From NCBI RefSeq assembly GCF_029714205.1, contig NZ_CP121648.1:2480001-2544000 (forward strand): a stretch of 64,000 bases of DNA, read 5' to 3'. The translations under genes and the position numbers were made by a program. Positions 25,431 through 35,174 of this stretch are shown piece after piece (within the stretch, counting starts at the first letter, position 1; every line of letters starts with the position of its first letter). The stretch is from Methylobacterium sp. CB376. GTDB taxonomy: Bacteria; Pseudomonadota; Alphaproteobacteria; Rhizobiales; Beijerinckiaceae. A model generated the notes under the pieces. It ran no database searches. It was not told the DNA's origin and saw only the letters and a program-made list of their open reading frames with translations.

Positions 25431-28397
25431 CTCCGCCGCCCGGGCGTGGAGTGCGTCCCACTCGCGCAGGGCTTGCGCGTCGCGGGGCGTCACGTCCGGG
25501 TATTCCGGGTCGCTGCCGACGCTCGGCAGCACCTTCCAGGAGCGGGCGCATTTGCGGCCCTCGGCCAGCGCCGGCTCCACGGACACGCCGCGCACCTCGT
25601 CGAGGCGGAAGGCCTCCGCAGGGCCCTCGCCGGCGACGACCCGGATGCCCGAGGTGATGCAGATCTCCGCGAAGTCGATGCCGTCGAGGGCGGCGCGCAG
25701 CTCCGCATCGGCCACGTGCACGACCGGCGCCGCCTCCAGGCTCGCCCCGATGCGCTTCTTCGCCCGCTCGATCTCCAGCGCCCCGGTCACCACCCGGCGC
25801 ACGCGGCGGATCTTGGCCCAGCGCGCGGCGAGCGCCTCGTCGCGCCACGCCTGCGGGGTCTCGGGAAGGGTCTGCAGGTGGACCGAGCCGTCCTGCGAGG
25901 GAGTGCGGGCGAGCCACGCCTCCTCGGCCGTGAAGGCCAGGACCGGCGCGAGCCAGATCACCACGCGCCGGAAGGCCTCGTCCACGACCGTGAGCGAGGC
26001 CTTGCGCACCAGGCTCGACAGGGGATCGCAGTAGAGCGCGTCCTTGCGCACGTCGAAGTAGAAGGACGACAGGTCGCCCGTCATGAAGCCGTTCAGCAGC
26101 GCCACGACCCGCTTGAAGTCGTAGGCGGCGTAGGCCTCGCGGATCTCCCCGTCGAGCTCGGCGAGGCGGTGCAGGATGAAGCGCTCCAGCTCCGGCATCT
26201 CGGCCGGGGCCACGCGGTCCTCCGGCCGGTGATGGGCCAGGGTGCCGAGCATCCAGCGCAGCGAGTTGCGCAGCTTCCGGTAGGTTTCCGAGAAGGTCTT
26301 GATGATCGGCGGCCCGATGCGCAGGTCGTCGGTATAGTCGGACGCCGCCACCCAGAGCCGCAGGATGTCGGCGCCGGAGGCCGCGATCACGTCCTGGGGC
26401 GCCACCACGTTGCCGCGCGACTTCGACATCTTCTCGCCCTTGGGGTCGAGGACGAAGCCGTGGGTGAGCACCACGTCGTAGGGCGCGCGGCCGCGGGTGC
26501 CGCAGGATTCCAGCAGCGAGGAGTGGAACCAGCCCCGGTGCTGGTCGGACCCCTCCAGGTACATGACGGTGTCGTCCCCGCCGTCGCGGCGGCGGCGGAT
26601 GCCCGCGAGGCCCGGGAAGGCGACCGGGTCCTCCAGCGTGAAGGCGTGGGTCGAGCCGGAATCGAACCAGACGTCGAGGACGTCCGTCACCTTCTCGTAA
26701 TCGGCCGGGTCGTGGTCGGGCGCGAGGAAGCGCGCGCCGTCCGGGTCGGCGAACCACGCGTCGGCCCCCTCGGCCGCGAAGGCCTCAGCGATGCGGGCGT
26801 TGACGCGCGGATCGCGCAGGATCTCGCTCGTCCCCCGGCGCACGAAGACCGTGATCGGCACGCCCCAGGCGCGCTGGCGCGACACCACCCAGTCCGGGCG
26901 GTTGGCGATCATGCCGGTGATGCGGTTCTGGCCCTGCGGCGGCACCCACTCGGTGGCGGCGATCTCGGCGAGCGCCACCTCCCGCAGCGTCCGCTCCCGC
27001 AGCGCCGCGACCGGCGCGTCGAGGGCGATGAACCATTGCGGCGTGTTGCGGAAGATGACGGGCTTCTTCGAGCGCCAGGAATGCGGGTAGCTGTGCTTGA
27101 GGGTGCCGCGCGCGACGGCGGTCCCGGCCGCGCTCAGGGCCGCGATCACCGCCCGGTTGGCGTCGCCCTTCTCGCCCTTCTCGGTGAGGACGCGCGTCCC
27201 GGCGAGGCCCGGGGCCTCCTCGGTGAGCACGCCGTCCGCGTCGACCGTGTAGGGGATCCGCACGTCGATGCCGCGCTCCCGCAGGGCCCGGCCATTCGCC
27301 ATCCAGACCTCGAAATCCTCGCGGCCGTGGCTCGGCGCGGTGTGGACGAAGCCCGTGCCGGCCTCGTCCGTCACGTGCTCGCCCTCCAGCGTCGGCACCG
27401 GGAAGCCGTAGCCGGCGTTCCAGCCCGCCAGCGGGTGGGCGAGCGTCAGGCCCGCCAGCGCCTCGGGCGCCACGTCGGCCAGGCGCTCATAAGCATCGAC
27501 CCGAGCGGCCTTGAACACGTCGCCCGAGAGTTTGTCAGCAACAATGCAACGAAAATCAGGTTGTACCCAGTTCTCTTCAGGAGCGGCGGTAACACGATAG
27601 AGCCCGTATTCGACTTTTCTTGAGTAGGCCACGGCCCGATTGGCCGGGATGGTCCAGGGTGTGGTGGTCCAGATGACGACGTGGGCAGCCGCCAGGGCGG
27701 GGTCCGCGGAGGTCACGACCGGGAAGGCGGCCCAGATCGTGTCGCTGACGTGGTCCTCGTACTCGACCTCGGCCTCGGCGAGGGCGGTCTTCTCGACGAC
27801 GGACCACATCACCGGCTTCGAGCCGCGGTAGAGCTGGCCCGTCATCGCGAAGGTCATCAGCTCGCGGGCGATCTGCGCCTCGGCCGCGAAGGCCATGGTC
27901 GAGTAGGGGTGGTCCCAGTCGCCGGTGACGCCGAGCCGCTTGAACTCCTCGCGCTGCACCGAGAGCCAGTGCTCCGCGAAGGCGCGGCACTCGCGGCGGA
28001 ACTCGACGACCGGCACCTCGTCCTTGTTGCGGCCCTTGGCGCGGTACTGCTCCTCGATCTTCCACTCGATCGGCAGGCCGTGGCAATCCCAGCCCGGCAC
28101 GTAGTTGGCGTCGTGCCCGAGCGCGCCGGCCGCGCGCACCACCAGGTCCTTGAGGATCTTGTTGAGCGCGGTGCCGATGTGGATGTGGCCGTTGGCGTAG
28201 GGCGGGCCGTCGTGGAGCACGAATTTCGGGCGGCCCGCGGCGGCGGCGCGGATGCGGCCGTAGAGGTCGATCGCCTGCCAGCGCCGCAGGATCTCCGGCT
28301 CGCGCTCCGGCAGCCCGGCCCGCATCGGGAATTCCGTCTGCGGCAGGAACAGGGTCTCGGAATAGTCGCGCCCGGAAACGGGCTTGGTCTCGGTCAT
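25428..28397 (-). CDS. ileS: Isoleucyl-tRNA synthetase
   Basis: Class I synthetase of 989 residues that charges tRNA-Ile and edits Val. It has the HIGH-type motif GHIHIG (in [16 protein letters not shown]), the CP1 editing domain ([32 protein letters not shown]), KMSKS ([11 protein letters not shown]) and an anticodon-binding region. The C-terminus lacks the zinc-finger Cys cluster of the E. coli type. A segment inside CP1 (27531-27620) is strongly AT-rich compared with the rest: I count 42 G/C in 90 bases. There the codons include AGA, AAA, GTT and ATT, which are rare elsewhere in the gene. The reading frame stays intact. The stop codon lies in the palindromic repeat. Confidence 0.97.
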   Translation of the reverse strand: MTETKPVSGRDYSETLFLPQTEFPMRAGLPEREPEILRRWQAIDLYGRIRAAAAGRPKFVLHDGPPYANGHIHIGTALNKILKDLVVRAAGALGHDANYVPGWDCHGLPIEWKIEEQYRAKGRNKDEVPVVEFRRECRAFAEHWLSVQREEFKRLGVTGDWDHPYSTMAFAAEAQIARELMTFAMTGQLYRGSKPVMWSVVEKTALAEAEVEYEDHVSDTIWAAFPVVTSADPALAAAHVVIWTTTPWTIPANRAVAYSRKVEYGLYRVTAAPEENWVQPDFRCIVADKLSGDVFKAARVDAYERLADVAPEALAGLTLAHPLAGWNAGYGFPVPTLEGEHVTDEAGTGFVHTAPSHGREDFEVWMANGRALRERGIDVRIPYTVDADGVLTEEAPGLAGTRVLTEKGEKGDANRAVIAALSAAGTAVARGTLKHSYPHSWRSKKPVIFRNTPQWFIALDAPVAALRERTLREVALAEIAATEWVPPQGQNRITGMIANRPDWVVSRQRAWGVPITVFVRRGTSEILRDPRVNARIAEAFAAEGADAWFADPDGARFLAPDHDPADYEKVTDVLDVWFDSGSTHAFTLEDPVAFPGLAGIRRRRDGGDDTVMYLEGSDQHRGWFHSSLLESCGTRGRAPYDVVLTHGFVLDPKGEKMSKSRGNVVAPQDVIAASGADILRLWVAASDYTDDLRIGPPIIKTFSETYRKLRNSLRWMLGTLAHHRPEDRVAPAEMPELERFILHRLAELDGEIREAYAAYDFKRVVALLNGFMTGDLSSFYFDVRKDALYCDPLSSLVRKASLTVVDEAFRRVVIWLAPVLAFTAEEAWLARTPSQDGSVHLQTLPETPQAWRDEALAARWAKIRRVRRVVTGALEIERAKKRIGASLEAAPVVHVADAELRAALDGIDFAEICITSGIRVVAGEGPAEAFRLDEVRGVSVEPALAEGRKCARSWKVLPSVGSDPEYPDVTPRDAQALREWDALHARAAE

Positions 28398-28714
28398 GGA
28401 AGAGGGCTCGCATGGCGGGCGCCGCGGCGGGAGAGGCCGGGACCCTTGTCGGACAATCGCGCGCAGATCGACGATCGCGCGGCGTACGCTATCCCGGCCC
28501 CCGCAGGAAAGCCGTCGCGGCCCTCAGGCGGAAGCCGGGCTCGTAATTCGCCGCGCGGGAAGGTGACGCGAGTCGGACATCCCGTCCTCATAGCAGGGGC
28601 GACCGGGCGGGGGAAGCGGGCGCGGCGACGCGCCGTCCTGCCGCCGGGGAACCGCGCGCGCACCCGGGACTTGGTGTCGGGAAGGATCCCGATCCCTTGC
28701 CGGGAGGTCCGACG
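28398..28714. other. Divergent gap between ileS and a small exported protein
   Basis: No supported gene. It should carry the ileS promoter on the minus strand and the promoter of the small plus-strand gene. I see no convincing riboswitch or T-box; T-boxes are not expected for ileS in this lineage. Confidence 0.5.
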
Positions 28715-28969
28715 ATGGTCCGCGCCGCGCTCATCCTCCTCGCCCTCGCCGCAGGGCCGGTCCTCCCCGCCGCGGCGGCCGCCTCGTTCGAGCGCGCGAT
28801 GCCCGCGCGGCCCGAGATCGGCACGCCCTCCGACGAGATCGACGCGACGGGCAGCCTCGGGCCGACCGACCCGTTCCTGGTGCCCGATTACGACGGTCCC
28901 GAGATCGACGTCGACCGGCCGCGCCGCGACCCCGCCGAGCGGGCGATCCGCGAGTTCATCCCCGAATAG
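28715..28969 (+). CDS. Small exported protein of unknown function
   Basis: An 84-residue protein with a clear signal peptide (MVRAALILLALAAGPVLPAA, cleavage after AAAAA) and a short acidic/Pro-rich mature part ending in RAIREFIPE. The start is decided by GGGAGG 7 bases before the ATG at 28715. Its last 14 bases overlap the end of the convergent ribF gene. I do not recognise the family. Confidence 0.7.
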   Translation: MVRAALILLALAAGPVLPAAAAASFERAMPARPEIGTPSDEIDATGSLGPTDPFLVPDYDGPEIDVDRPRRDPAERAIREFIPE

Positions 28970-29921
28970 GGCCGAGCATCGACGGGCAGGTGTCGCGGGC
29001 CAGGACGAGTCTGGCCTCGGCGGCGTCCCTGTGCATCTGCGCCACCAGCGCCTCGGCGCTGTCGAAGCGGGCCTCGCCGCGCAGGTAGGCCACGAACTCG
29101 ACGGCGAGGCGCCGGCCGTAGAGGTCGCCCGAGAAGTCGAACAGGGTGGTCTCGAGCAGGGGGGCGCCGTTGTCGAAGGTCGGGCGCCGGCCGTAGCTCG
29201 CGGCGCCGTCGCGCATCGTGCCGTCGGGAAGCCGCGCCCGCACCGCGTAGATGCCGTGGGCGAGGCCGCAGGCCGGCAGCGCGAGGTTGGCGGTCGGGAA
29301 GCCGAGGACCCGCCCGCGCTTGTCGCCGTGCCGCACCTCGCCCTCGACGAACCAGCGGAAGCCGAGCAGGTGGTTGGCAAGCGCGATGTCGCCCGCGGCG
29401 AGCGCCGCCCGGATCGCGCTCGACGAGACCGGGGCCTCGCCGCCCCCCGCCGCCACCGGGTCGATCACCCGGCAGGCGAGGCCGTTCTCCGCGCAGAGCG
29501 CCCGCAGCAGCCCGGGCGTGCCCTCGCGCCCGCGGCCGAAATGGAAGTCGTGCCCGATCACCACGCCCGCGAGCCCGAGGTCGCGCTTCAGCAGGCCGGT
29601 CACGAAGCCGGCCGCGCTCGTGCCGGCGAGGGCCGAATCGAAGCGGCGCAGGAACACCCCGTCGAGGCCGAGCCGGGCCAGGATGGCGAGCTTGGCGCCC
29701 TCGCCCGTCAGGCGGAAGACCGGCCGGTCGGGCGCGAAGAAGTCGCGCGGATGCGGCTCGAAGGTCAGCACGGCGCTCGGGCCGCCCCGATCCGCCGCCA
29801 TCTCCCGGACGGCCGCCACCAGGGCGAGGTGGCCGCGATGGAGGCCGTCGAAATTGCCGATCGCCGCGACGGCGCCCCGCAGGGCCGCCGGCACCGGCTC
29901 GCCGTCCCGGTTGACGATCAT
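28956..29921 (-). CDS. ribF: Bifunctional riboflavin kinase / FAD synthetase
   Basis: A 321-residue enzyme making FMN then FAD. The N-terminal nucleotidyltransferase domain has GNFDGLHRGH and VIGHDFHFGRGREG. The C-terminal flavokinase domain has GEVRHGDKRGRVLGFPTANL and the YGRRPTFD loop. The ATG at 29921 begins MIVNRDGEPVP; the longer frame upstream is spurious. It lies upstream of ileS on the same strand, separated by the small exported protein gene, which runs the other way. Confidence 0.96.
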   Translation of the reverse strand: MIVNRDGEPVPAALRGAVAAIGNFDGLHRGHLALVAAVREMAADRGGPSAVLTFEPHPRDFFAPDRPVFRLTGEGAKLAILARLGLDGVFLRRFDSALAGTSAAGFVTGLLKRDLGLAGVVIGHDFHFGRGREGTPGLLRALCAENGLACRVIDPVAAGGGEAPVSSSAIRAALAAGDIALANHLLGFRWFVEGEVRHGDKRGRVLGFPTANLALPACGLAHGIYAVRARLPDGTMRDGAASYGRRPTFDNGAPLLETTLFDFSGDLYGRRLAVEFVAYLRGEARFDSAEALVAQMHRDAAEARLVLARDTCPSMLGPIRG

Positions 29922-30409
29922 GGCAGGAGGGGATTGGACGCCGCGGCGCCCGGCGCGGCGGTCTCGTCGCTCGACGGCATGAGGGTCCGATCGTGTCAGC
30001 GCGGCACTCGCGACAGCCCGGCGGGCCGAAGAGGCTGCGGGCCGAGGCCGGGCGACCCTGTCGAAAACCGCCCCGAGGGTCAAGCAGGGCTGCGAACCGG
30101 ACCGCCCGCGCGGCCCGCCAGTCGCGGCCCGCTCCCGGACGGTCGGTAAATTTCCCGTTCCCAGCGTCACCTGCGACGGATTGCCTAGGTCGGAAGGCGG
30201 GGCGAGCGCATTGCCTTGAATCGGCGGTGATTTCCGGGGATCGCGGCCTCCGCGTCCTGACCACTCGACTGATCCCGCTTGCGATTAACCGCTTCGCAAG
30301 GCGCCCGGACTACACGTCTGATCAGAAGCGCCGCCCGGTGCTTCCCCTCATCATCGTACGGGCCGCGGCGCGCGCTGAACGCGTCCTGCCTGCTAACGGA
30401 GCCGGACTG
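29922..30409. other. Divergent gap between ribF and cheY
   Basis: No gene is supported. It should hold promoters for both genes. A 6-bp inverted repeat CTTGCG / CGCAAG (30278-30283 and 30295-30300) surrounds the relatively AT-rich ATTAACCG about 110 bases before cheY. Confidence 0.45.
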
Positions 30410-30793
30410 ATGGCCCTTGACCTCAGCATGCCGATCCTCGTCGTGGACGATTACCAGACGATGGTCCGCATCATTCGCAACCTTCTGAAGCAGCTGGGCT
30501 TCGAGGACGTGGACGACGCGTCCGACGGCACGGGCGCGCTCGCGAAGCTCAAGCAGAAGAAGTACGGCCTCGTGATCTCCGACTGGAACATGGAGCCGAT
30601 GACGGGCTACGAGTTGCTGCGCCACGTCCGCGCCGACGACGCGCTGCGCACGACCCCCTTCATCATGGTGACGGCCGAGTCGAAGACCGAGAACGTCATC
30701 GCCGCCAAGAAGGCCGGCGTGAACAACTACATCGTGAAACCCTTCAACGCGCAGACGCTGAAGACGAAGATCGAGGCGGTGTGCGGCGCCTGA
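30410..30793 (+). CDS. cheY: Chemotaxis response regulator CheY
   Basis: A 127-residue stand-alone receiver that closely matches flagellar-motor CheY: acidic pair D13-D14, phospho-acceptor Asp58 in VISDWNMEPMTGYELL, Thr in FIMVTAESKTENV, and Lys in NNYIVKPFNA. The ATG at 30410 is preceded by GGAG at 8 bases. The cheZ-like gene follows 130 bases downstream, so the pair makes a signal and its phosphatase. No CheA, CheW, CheR, CheB or flagellar gene is nearby. Confidence 0.93.
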   Translation: MALDLSMPILVVDDYQTMVRIIRNLLKQLGFEDVDDASDGTGALAKLKQKKYGLVISDWNMEPMTGYELLRHVRADDALRTTPFIMVTAESKTENVIAAKKAGVNNYIVKPFNAQTLKTKIEAVCGA

Positions 30794-30923
30794 CGGTCGG
30801 GCCCGGAGGGCTGCGCGGCGCGCGCCGGGGGACGCCCGCCGCACTGGAAGGCCGGCGCGGCCCGCCGGGCCGCGCCCGCCGCGCCGGCCCCGGGGCCGCG
30901 GCCTCCCGTGAAGGAGCGGTGCC

Positions 30924-31517
30924 TTGATCAAGGACACGACGGCGCGGCTGATCACGATGCTCATGCGACAGAAGTCCCGCAAGACGGCTTCGCGCGGCGA
31001 GGCCGACCCGCCCGCCGGGGTGGATCCGTCCACGATCGTCCGCGACCTCGTGGAGATCGCCGAGTACATCAAGCGGCTGAAGCAGGCGATCGCCCATCTG
31101 CGGGCGAACGAGCTGCGCCGCGACCGCCTGCCGATGGCGCATGACGAGCTCGGCAGCGTCGTGACCGCGACCGCGAGCGCGACCAACCGGATCATGGAGG
31201 TCGCCGAGGGCATCCTGGCGATCGAGGACGACACGCTCGAGGGCTACCGGGCCAAGGTCGAGGCGGAGGTCTTCCAGATCTTCGAGGCCTGCTCGTTCCA
31301 GGACATTACCGGCCAGCGGATCGCCAAGGTGGTCGACGCCCTCGGGCAGGTGGAGAAGCGCCTGAACCACTTCGCGACGGTGGTGAAGGTCGGCGACGGC
31401 GAGGTCGACCAGGACGAGGCCCAGCGCCAGGCCCGCCGCGAGACGCTGCTCCTCAACGGGCCGCAGCTGAAGGGGCCGGAGACGCCCCAGGACGCGATCG
31501 ACGCGCTCTTCGCCTGA
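30924..31517 (+). CDS. cheZ: Protein phosphatase CheZ-like
   Basis: A 197-residue helical protein carrying the CheZ catalytic signature FQDITGQRI (Asp127 and Gln131, equivalent to E. coli D143 and Q147), which dephosphorylates CheY-P. The N-terminal part is predicted to form the long helical hairpin. The C-terminal peptide PQDAIDALFA resembles the CheY-binding tail. TTG start at 30924 with AAGGAG 7 bases upstream. Its stop codon directly abuts the stop codon of the convergent HAD gene with no base between. Confidence 0.9.
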   Translation: MIKDTTARLITMLMRQKSRKTASRGEADPPAGVDPSTIVRDLVEIAEYIKRLKQAIAHLRANELRRDRLPMAHDELGSVVTATASATNRIMEVAEGILAIEDDTLEGYRAKVEAEVFQIFEACSFQDITGQRIAKVVDALGQVEKRLNHFATVVKVGDGEVDQDEAQRQARRETLLLNGPQLKGPETPQDAIDALFA

Positions 31518-32423
31518 TCACCAGCGCAGCAGGTCGATCACCGCGTCCGGGTGGACGGGTTGCCCCTCCAGCCAATGGGCGATCTCGCCGACCGGCTCGC
31601 CGGCGTGGCAGCCGAGCTCCTCCGCGTGGATGCCGCGCGCCACCAGCACCGAGGCGATGCCGAACCCGCTCGCCCCGGCGATGTCGGTGCGGATCGCGTC
31701 GCCGACCGCCAGGACGCGCTCCGGGGCCGCCGGCGCCGCGCCGTCCACGGCCGCGGCCTTCGCCAGCGCGGCCTCGTAGACCGGCCGGTGCGGCTTGCCG
31801 GCATAGATCACCTCCCCGCCGAGCGCCTCGTAGAGGCCCGCCAGCGCCCCCGCGCAGGGGATGAGCCGCGCCCCCCGCTCCACGACGAGGTCGGGATTGG
31901 CGCAGATCATCGGCAGGCCGCGGGCGCTGAGGCCCGCCAGGACCGGGCGGTAATCCTCGGCCGTCTCGACCTCGTCGTCGAACAGCCCGGTACAGACCAC
32001 CTGCGCGGCCTCCTCGGGCGGGGCGCGGCGCACCGACAGCCCCTCGAAGATCGGCAGGTCGCGCTCGGGCCCGAGATGGTAGAGCGGCGCCCCCGGCCGC
32101 GCCTCGATCAGGGCGCGCGTCAGGTCGCCGGAGGTGACGATCCCGTCATAGGCCTCGCGCGGGACGCCGAACCCGTCGAGCTGCGCCCTCACGGCCTCGC
32201 CGGGACGGGGCGCGTTCGAGACCAGCACGACCCGGCGCGGGCGCTCACCCGGCAGCGCCCGGAACCGGGACAGCGCCTCGCTCGCGGAGCGGTGGGCCCG
32301 CAGGCCGTCGTGCAGCACGCCCCAGACGTCGCAGAGGATCACGTCGAAGCCGGAGGCGAGCTCCGCGATGCCGTCGATGACCGGGACCTCGCGCGGGGCG
32401 GGCCTGGGGGTGCGGGTCGCCAT
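31518..32423 (-). CDS. HAD-superfamily class IIA sugar-phosphatase-like hydrolase
   Basis: A 301-residue NagD-like hydrolase. HAD motif I is CDVWGVLHDG (nucleophile and acid Asp), motif II is the VLVSNAPRPG region, and the C-terminal metal-binding motif is AVGDAIRTDIAGASGFG. It corresponds to the alphaproteobacterial TIGR01459 group, whose substrate is not settled. Start ATG at 32423 (MATRTPRPAP); a longer frame to 32492 is unlikely. Convergent with cheZ. Confidence 0.88.
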   Translation of the reverse strand: MATRTPRPAPREVPVIDGIAELASGFDVILCDVWGVLHDGLRAHRSASEALSRFRALPGERPRRVVLVSNAPRPGEAVRAQLDGFGVPREAYDGIVTSGDLTRALIEARPGAPLYHLGPERDLPIFEGLSVRRAPPEEAAQVVCTGLFDDEVETAEDYRPVLAGLSARGLPMICANPDLVVERGARLIPCAGALAGLYEALGGEVIYAGKPHRPVYEAALAKAAAVDGAAPAAPERVLAVGDAIRTDIAGASGFGIASVLVARGIHAEELGCHAGEPVGEIAHWLEGQPVHPDAVIDLLRW

Positions 32424-32507
32424 CCGGATTCCTCTCTGCTGCGCCGCAGCAGCGCGCCGCCCCGAGTTAGGCGGCCCCGACGCCGAACACAACCGCCGGC
32501 GCGGCCC

Positions 32508-34202
32508 TCACGGCAGGATCCGCATCCGGTCGACGTCGACGAGGCCCCTGTCGGTGATCTTGAGGTGCGGGATCACCGGGAGGGGCAGGAAGGCGACCTG
32601 CAGGAAGGGCTCGGGCAGGGTGCAGCCGAGGCCGCGCGCCGCCTCGCGCAAGGGGTGCAGCGCGTCCCGCACCGCCTCGAAGGGCAGGTCGCTCATCAGC
32701 CCGGCGATCGGGAGCGCGAGCTCCGCCCGCACCGCGCCGCCCTCGGCGACGACGAAGCCGCCCTGGAGCGCGATCAGCCGGTTGACGGCCAGCGCCATGT
32801 CCGCCTCGTCGGCGCCGACCACGCAGAGATTGTGGCTGTCGTGCCCGACCGAGGAGGCGATGGCGCCCCGCCTCAGCCCGAAGCCCTGGACGAAGCCGCA
32901 GGCCATGCCGGGCGCGCCGTGGCGGGCGATCACCGCCACCTTCACGGCGTCCTGCGCGAGGTCGCACAGGGCCGCCCCGTCCCGGGCGGGCAGCGTCAGG
33001 CGGCGGTGCTCGGTGATGATGCGGCCGGGCACGACCCCGATCACCGAGGTCTCGCCCGGGGCCGCCGCGACCCGGAAGGCCTCGGGCGCGACCGGCGCGG
33101 CCTTGACGCTGCCGCGCCCCGGCGCCGGGGTGCGGGTCCGCGGCGCGGCGAGCGCCTCCTCGGCGGGCCGCCCGCCCGCGATCACCCGCGCCACCGCGCA
33201 GGTCTCGACGTCGTCGAGGAGCACGATGTCGGCCCGCCGCCCCGGGGCGATCATGCCCCGGTCCGCGAGGCCGAAGGCCGTCGCGGCGCTGAGCGAGGCG
33301 GCCCGGTAGGCGGCGAGGGGCGCCACCCCGAGCCCGATCGCCATGCGGATGAGGGCGTCGAGGTGCCCCTCCTCGGCAATGTCGAGCGGGTTGCGGTCAT
33401 CCGTGCAGAAGGCGAGGAAGGGCGAGGTCGCCACCGTGAGCAGGGGGGCGAGGGCGCGCAGGTCCTTGGAGACCGAGCCCTCGCGGATCAGCACGGTCAT
33501 GCCTTTGCGGATCTTCTCCAGGGCCTCGGCCGGGCCCGTGGTCTCGTGGTCGGTGCGGATGCCCGCCGCCACGTAGGCGTTGAGGTCGCGGCCCGACAGG
33601 AGCGGGGCGTGGCCGTCGACGTGGCGGCCGGCGAAGAGCGCGAGCTTGGCGAGGCAGGCGGGATCGCCGGCCACGATTCCGGGGAAGTTCATGAACTCGG
33701 CGAGGCCGAGGGAGCCCGGATGGTCGCGGTAGGGGCGGAGGGCCTCCGCCTCGATCCGGGCACCGGAGGATTCGAGATCGGTCGCCGGCACGCAGGAGGA
33801 GAGCTGGACGCGGATGTCCATCACGGTCTCGCGCGCGGCCTGGAGCGCGTAGTCGAAGGCCGCGGTGCCGAGCACGTTGGCGAGTTCGTGCGGATCCCAG
33901 ATCGCCGTGGTGACCCCGTGCGGCAGCACGCAGCGGTCGAATTCGTGCGGGGTGATGAGCGAGGATTCGACGTGGAGGTGGGTGTCGATGAAGCCGGGCA
34001 CCGCGACGCGGCCCTCGGCCTCGATCACCCGGGTGCCCGCGTATTCCCCGTAGGTGCCGACGATCCCGTCGCCGCAGACCGCGATGTCGGTGTCGACGAG
34101 GTCGCCCGTGACGAGGTCGAGGAGCCGCGCGTCCCGAATCACCAGGTCGGCGGGCGCGCGGCCGGCGCCTTGCGCGATCCGGCGGGCGATCTCATCGGAC
34201 AT
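32508..34202 (-). CDS. ade: Adenine deaminase
   Basis: A 564-residue amidohydrolase that converts adenine to hypoxanthine for purine salvage. Metal-binding motif DTHLHVESS, further motifs [20 protein letters not shown], and [11 protein letters not shown], plus the adenine-deaminase C-terminal domain ([30 protein letters not shown]). The whole length fits the family. ATG at 34202. It follows the HAD gene on the same strand with its own start region. Confidence 0.95.
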   Translation of the reverse strand: MSDEIARRIAQGAGRAPADLVIRDARLLDLVTGDLVDTDIAVCGDGIVGTYGEYAGTRVIEAEGRVAVPGFIDTHLHVESSLITPHEFDRCVLPHGVTTAIWDPHELANVLGTAAFDYALQAARETVMDIRVQLSSCVPATDLESSGARIEAEALRPYRDHPGSLGLAEFMNFPGIVAGDPACLAKLALFAGRHVDGHAPLLSGRDLNAYVAAGIRTDHETTGPAEALEKIRKGMTVLIREGSVSKDLRALAPLLTVATSPFLAFCTDDRNPLDIAEEGHLDALIRMAIGLGVAPLAAYRAASLSAATAFGLADRGMIAPGRRADIVLLDDVETCAVARVIAGGRPAEEALAAPRTRTPAPGRGSVKAAPVAPEAFRVAAAPGETSVIGVVPGRIITEHRRLTLPARDGAALCDLAQDAVKVAVIARHGAPGMACGFVQGFGLRRGAIASSVGHDSHNLCVVGADEADMALAVNRLIALQGGFVVAEGGAVRAELALPIAGLMSDLPFEAVRDALHPLREAARGLGCTLPEPFLQVAFLPLPVIPHLKITDRGLVDVDRMRILP

Positions 34203-34311
34203 GGGCGAGGCTCCTGACGCAGCGCCGCCGCGAGCTTCGCAGAGCGCCCGCGGCGGCGCCAGACGCTATTCCGCGTCGCCGCTGCGCAGGGAAGGCCCGC
34301 GCGGGGCGGCC

Positions 34312-35139
34312 TCAATCCCCCACCACGCCCGCGTCGTCCTGCGCCTTCAGCACCGCCGGGCGGGGCATCGCGATGATGTTGAAGCCGGAATCGACGAAGT
34401 GGACCTCCCCCGTGACCCCGCCCGACAGGTCGGACAGCAGGTAGAGGGCCGCCCCGCCGATCTCCTCGATCGTCGCGTTGCGGCGCAGGGGCGAATGGGC
34501 GCGCTGGTGGTTGAACATGAGCCGCGCATCCGCGATGCCCGCCCCCGCGAGCGTGCGCACCGGCCCCGCCGAGATGGCGTTGACCCGGATCCCGTCCGGG
34601 CCGAGATCGGCCGCGAGGTAGCGCACCGAGGCTTCGAGCGCCGCCTTGGCGAGCCCCATCACGTTGTAGTTCGGCATCACCCGCGTCGCGCCGCCGAAGG
34701 TGAGGGTCAGGAGCGTGCCGCCCGGCCGCAGCCTCTTCGCCGCCCGCTGCGCCAGCTCCGTGAAGGAGAAGCAGGAGATCACCATCGTGCGGGAGAAGTT
34801 CTCGCGCGTGGTGACGTCGACGTAGCGGCCCTTGAGCTGCGCCTTGTCGGAATAGCCGATGGCGTGGACCAGGAAGTCGAATCCCTCCGGCCAGTGGTCG
34901 TCGAGGGCGGAGAAGACCGCCGCGACGCTCGCCGGATCCTCCACGTCGCAGGGCAGCACGATGCGCGACCCGAGGGAGTGCGCGAGGGGCGTCACCCGCC
35001 GCCCCAGCGCCTCGCCCTGATACGTGAAGGCGAGCTCCGCCCCCTGCGCCGCGAGGGCCTTGGCGATGCCCCAGGCGATGGAGTGGTCGTTCGCGACCCC
35101 CAGCACGAGGCCGCGCTTGCCTGCCATCAAACCTGTCAC
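34312..35139 (-). CDS. fabI: Enoyl-[acyl-carrier-protein] reductase FabI
   Basis: NADH-dependent enoyl-ACP reductase, 275 residues, last step of each fatty-acid elongation cycle. It has the N-terminal GLVLGVANDHSIAWGIA cofactor site, AIGYSDKAQLKGRY, and the YxxxMxxxK catalytic triad in NYNVMGLAKAAL. I place the start at GTG 35139 (MTGLMAGKRG), with AGGAG 7 bases upstream, rather than at the internal ATG 35127. Third gene of fabA-fabB-fabI, a cluster seen next to irr in many Hyphomicrobiales. Confidence 0.95.
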   Translation of the reverse strand: MTGLMAGKRGLVLGVANDHSIAWGIAKALAAQGAELAFTYQGEALGRRVTPLAHSLGSRIVLPCDVEDPASVAAVFSALDDHWPEGFDFLVHAIGYSDKAQLKGRYVDVTTRENFSRTMVISCFSFTELAQRAAKRLRPGGTLLTLTFGGATRVMPNYNVMGLAKAALEASVRYLAADLGPDGIRVNAISAGPVRTLAGAGIADARLMFNHQRAHSPLRRNATIEEIGGAALYLLSDLSGGVTGEVHFVDSGFNIIAMPRPAVLKAQDDAGVVGD

Positions 35140-35174
35140 GCCGGCTCTCCTGGTTGCGGTTCCGTCAGGTCTCG

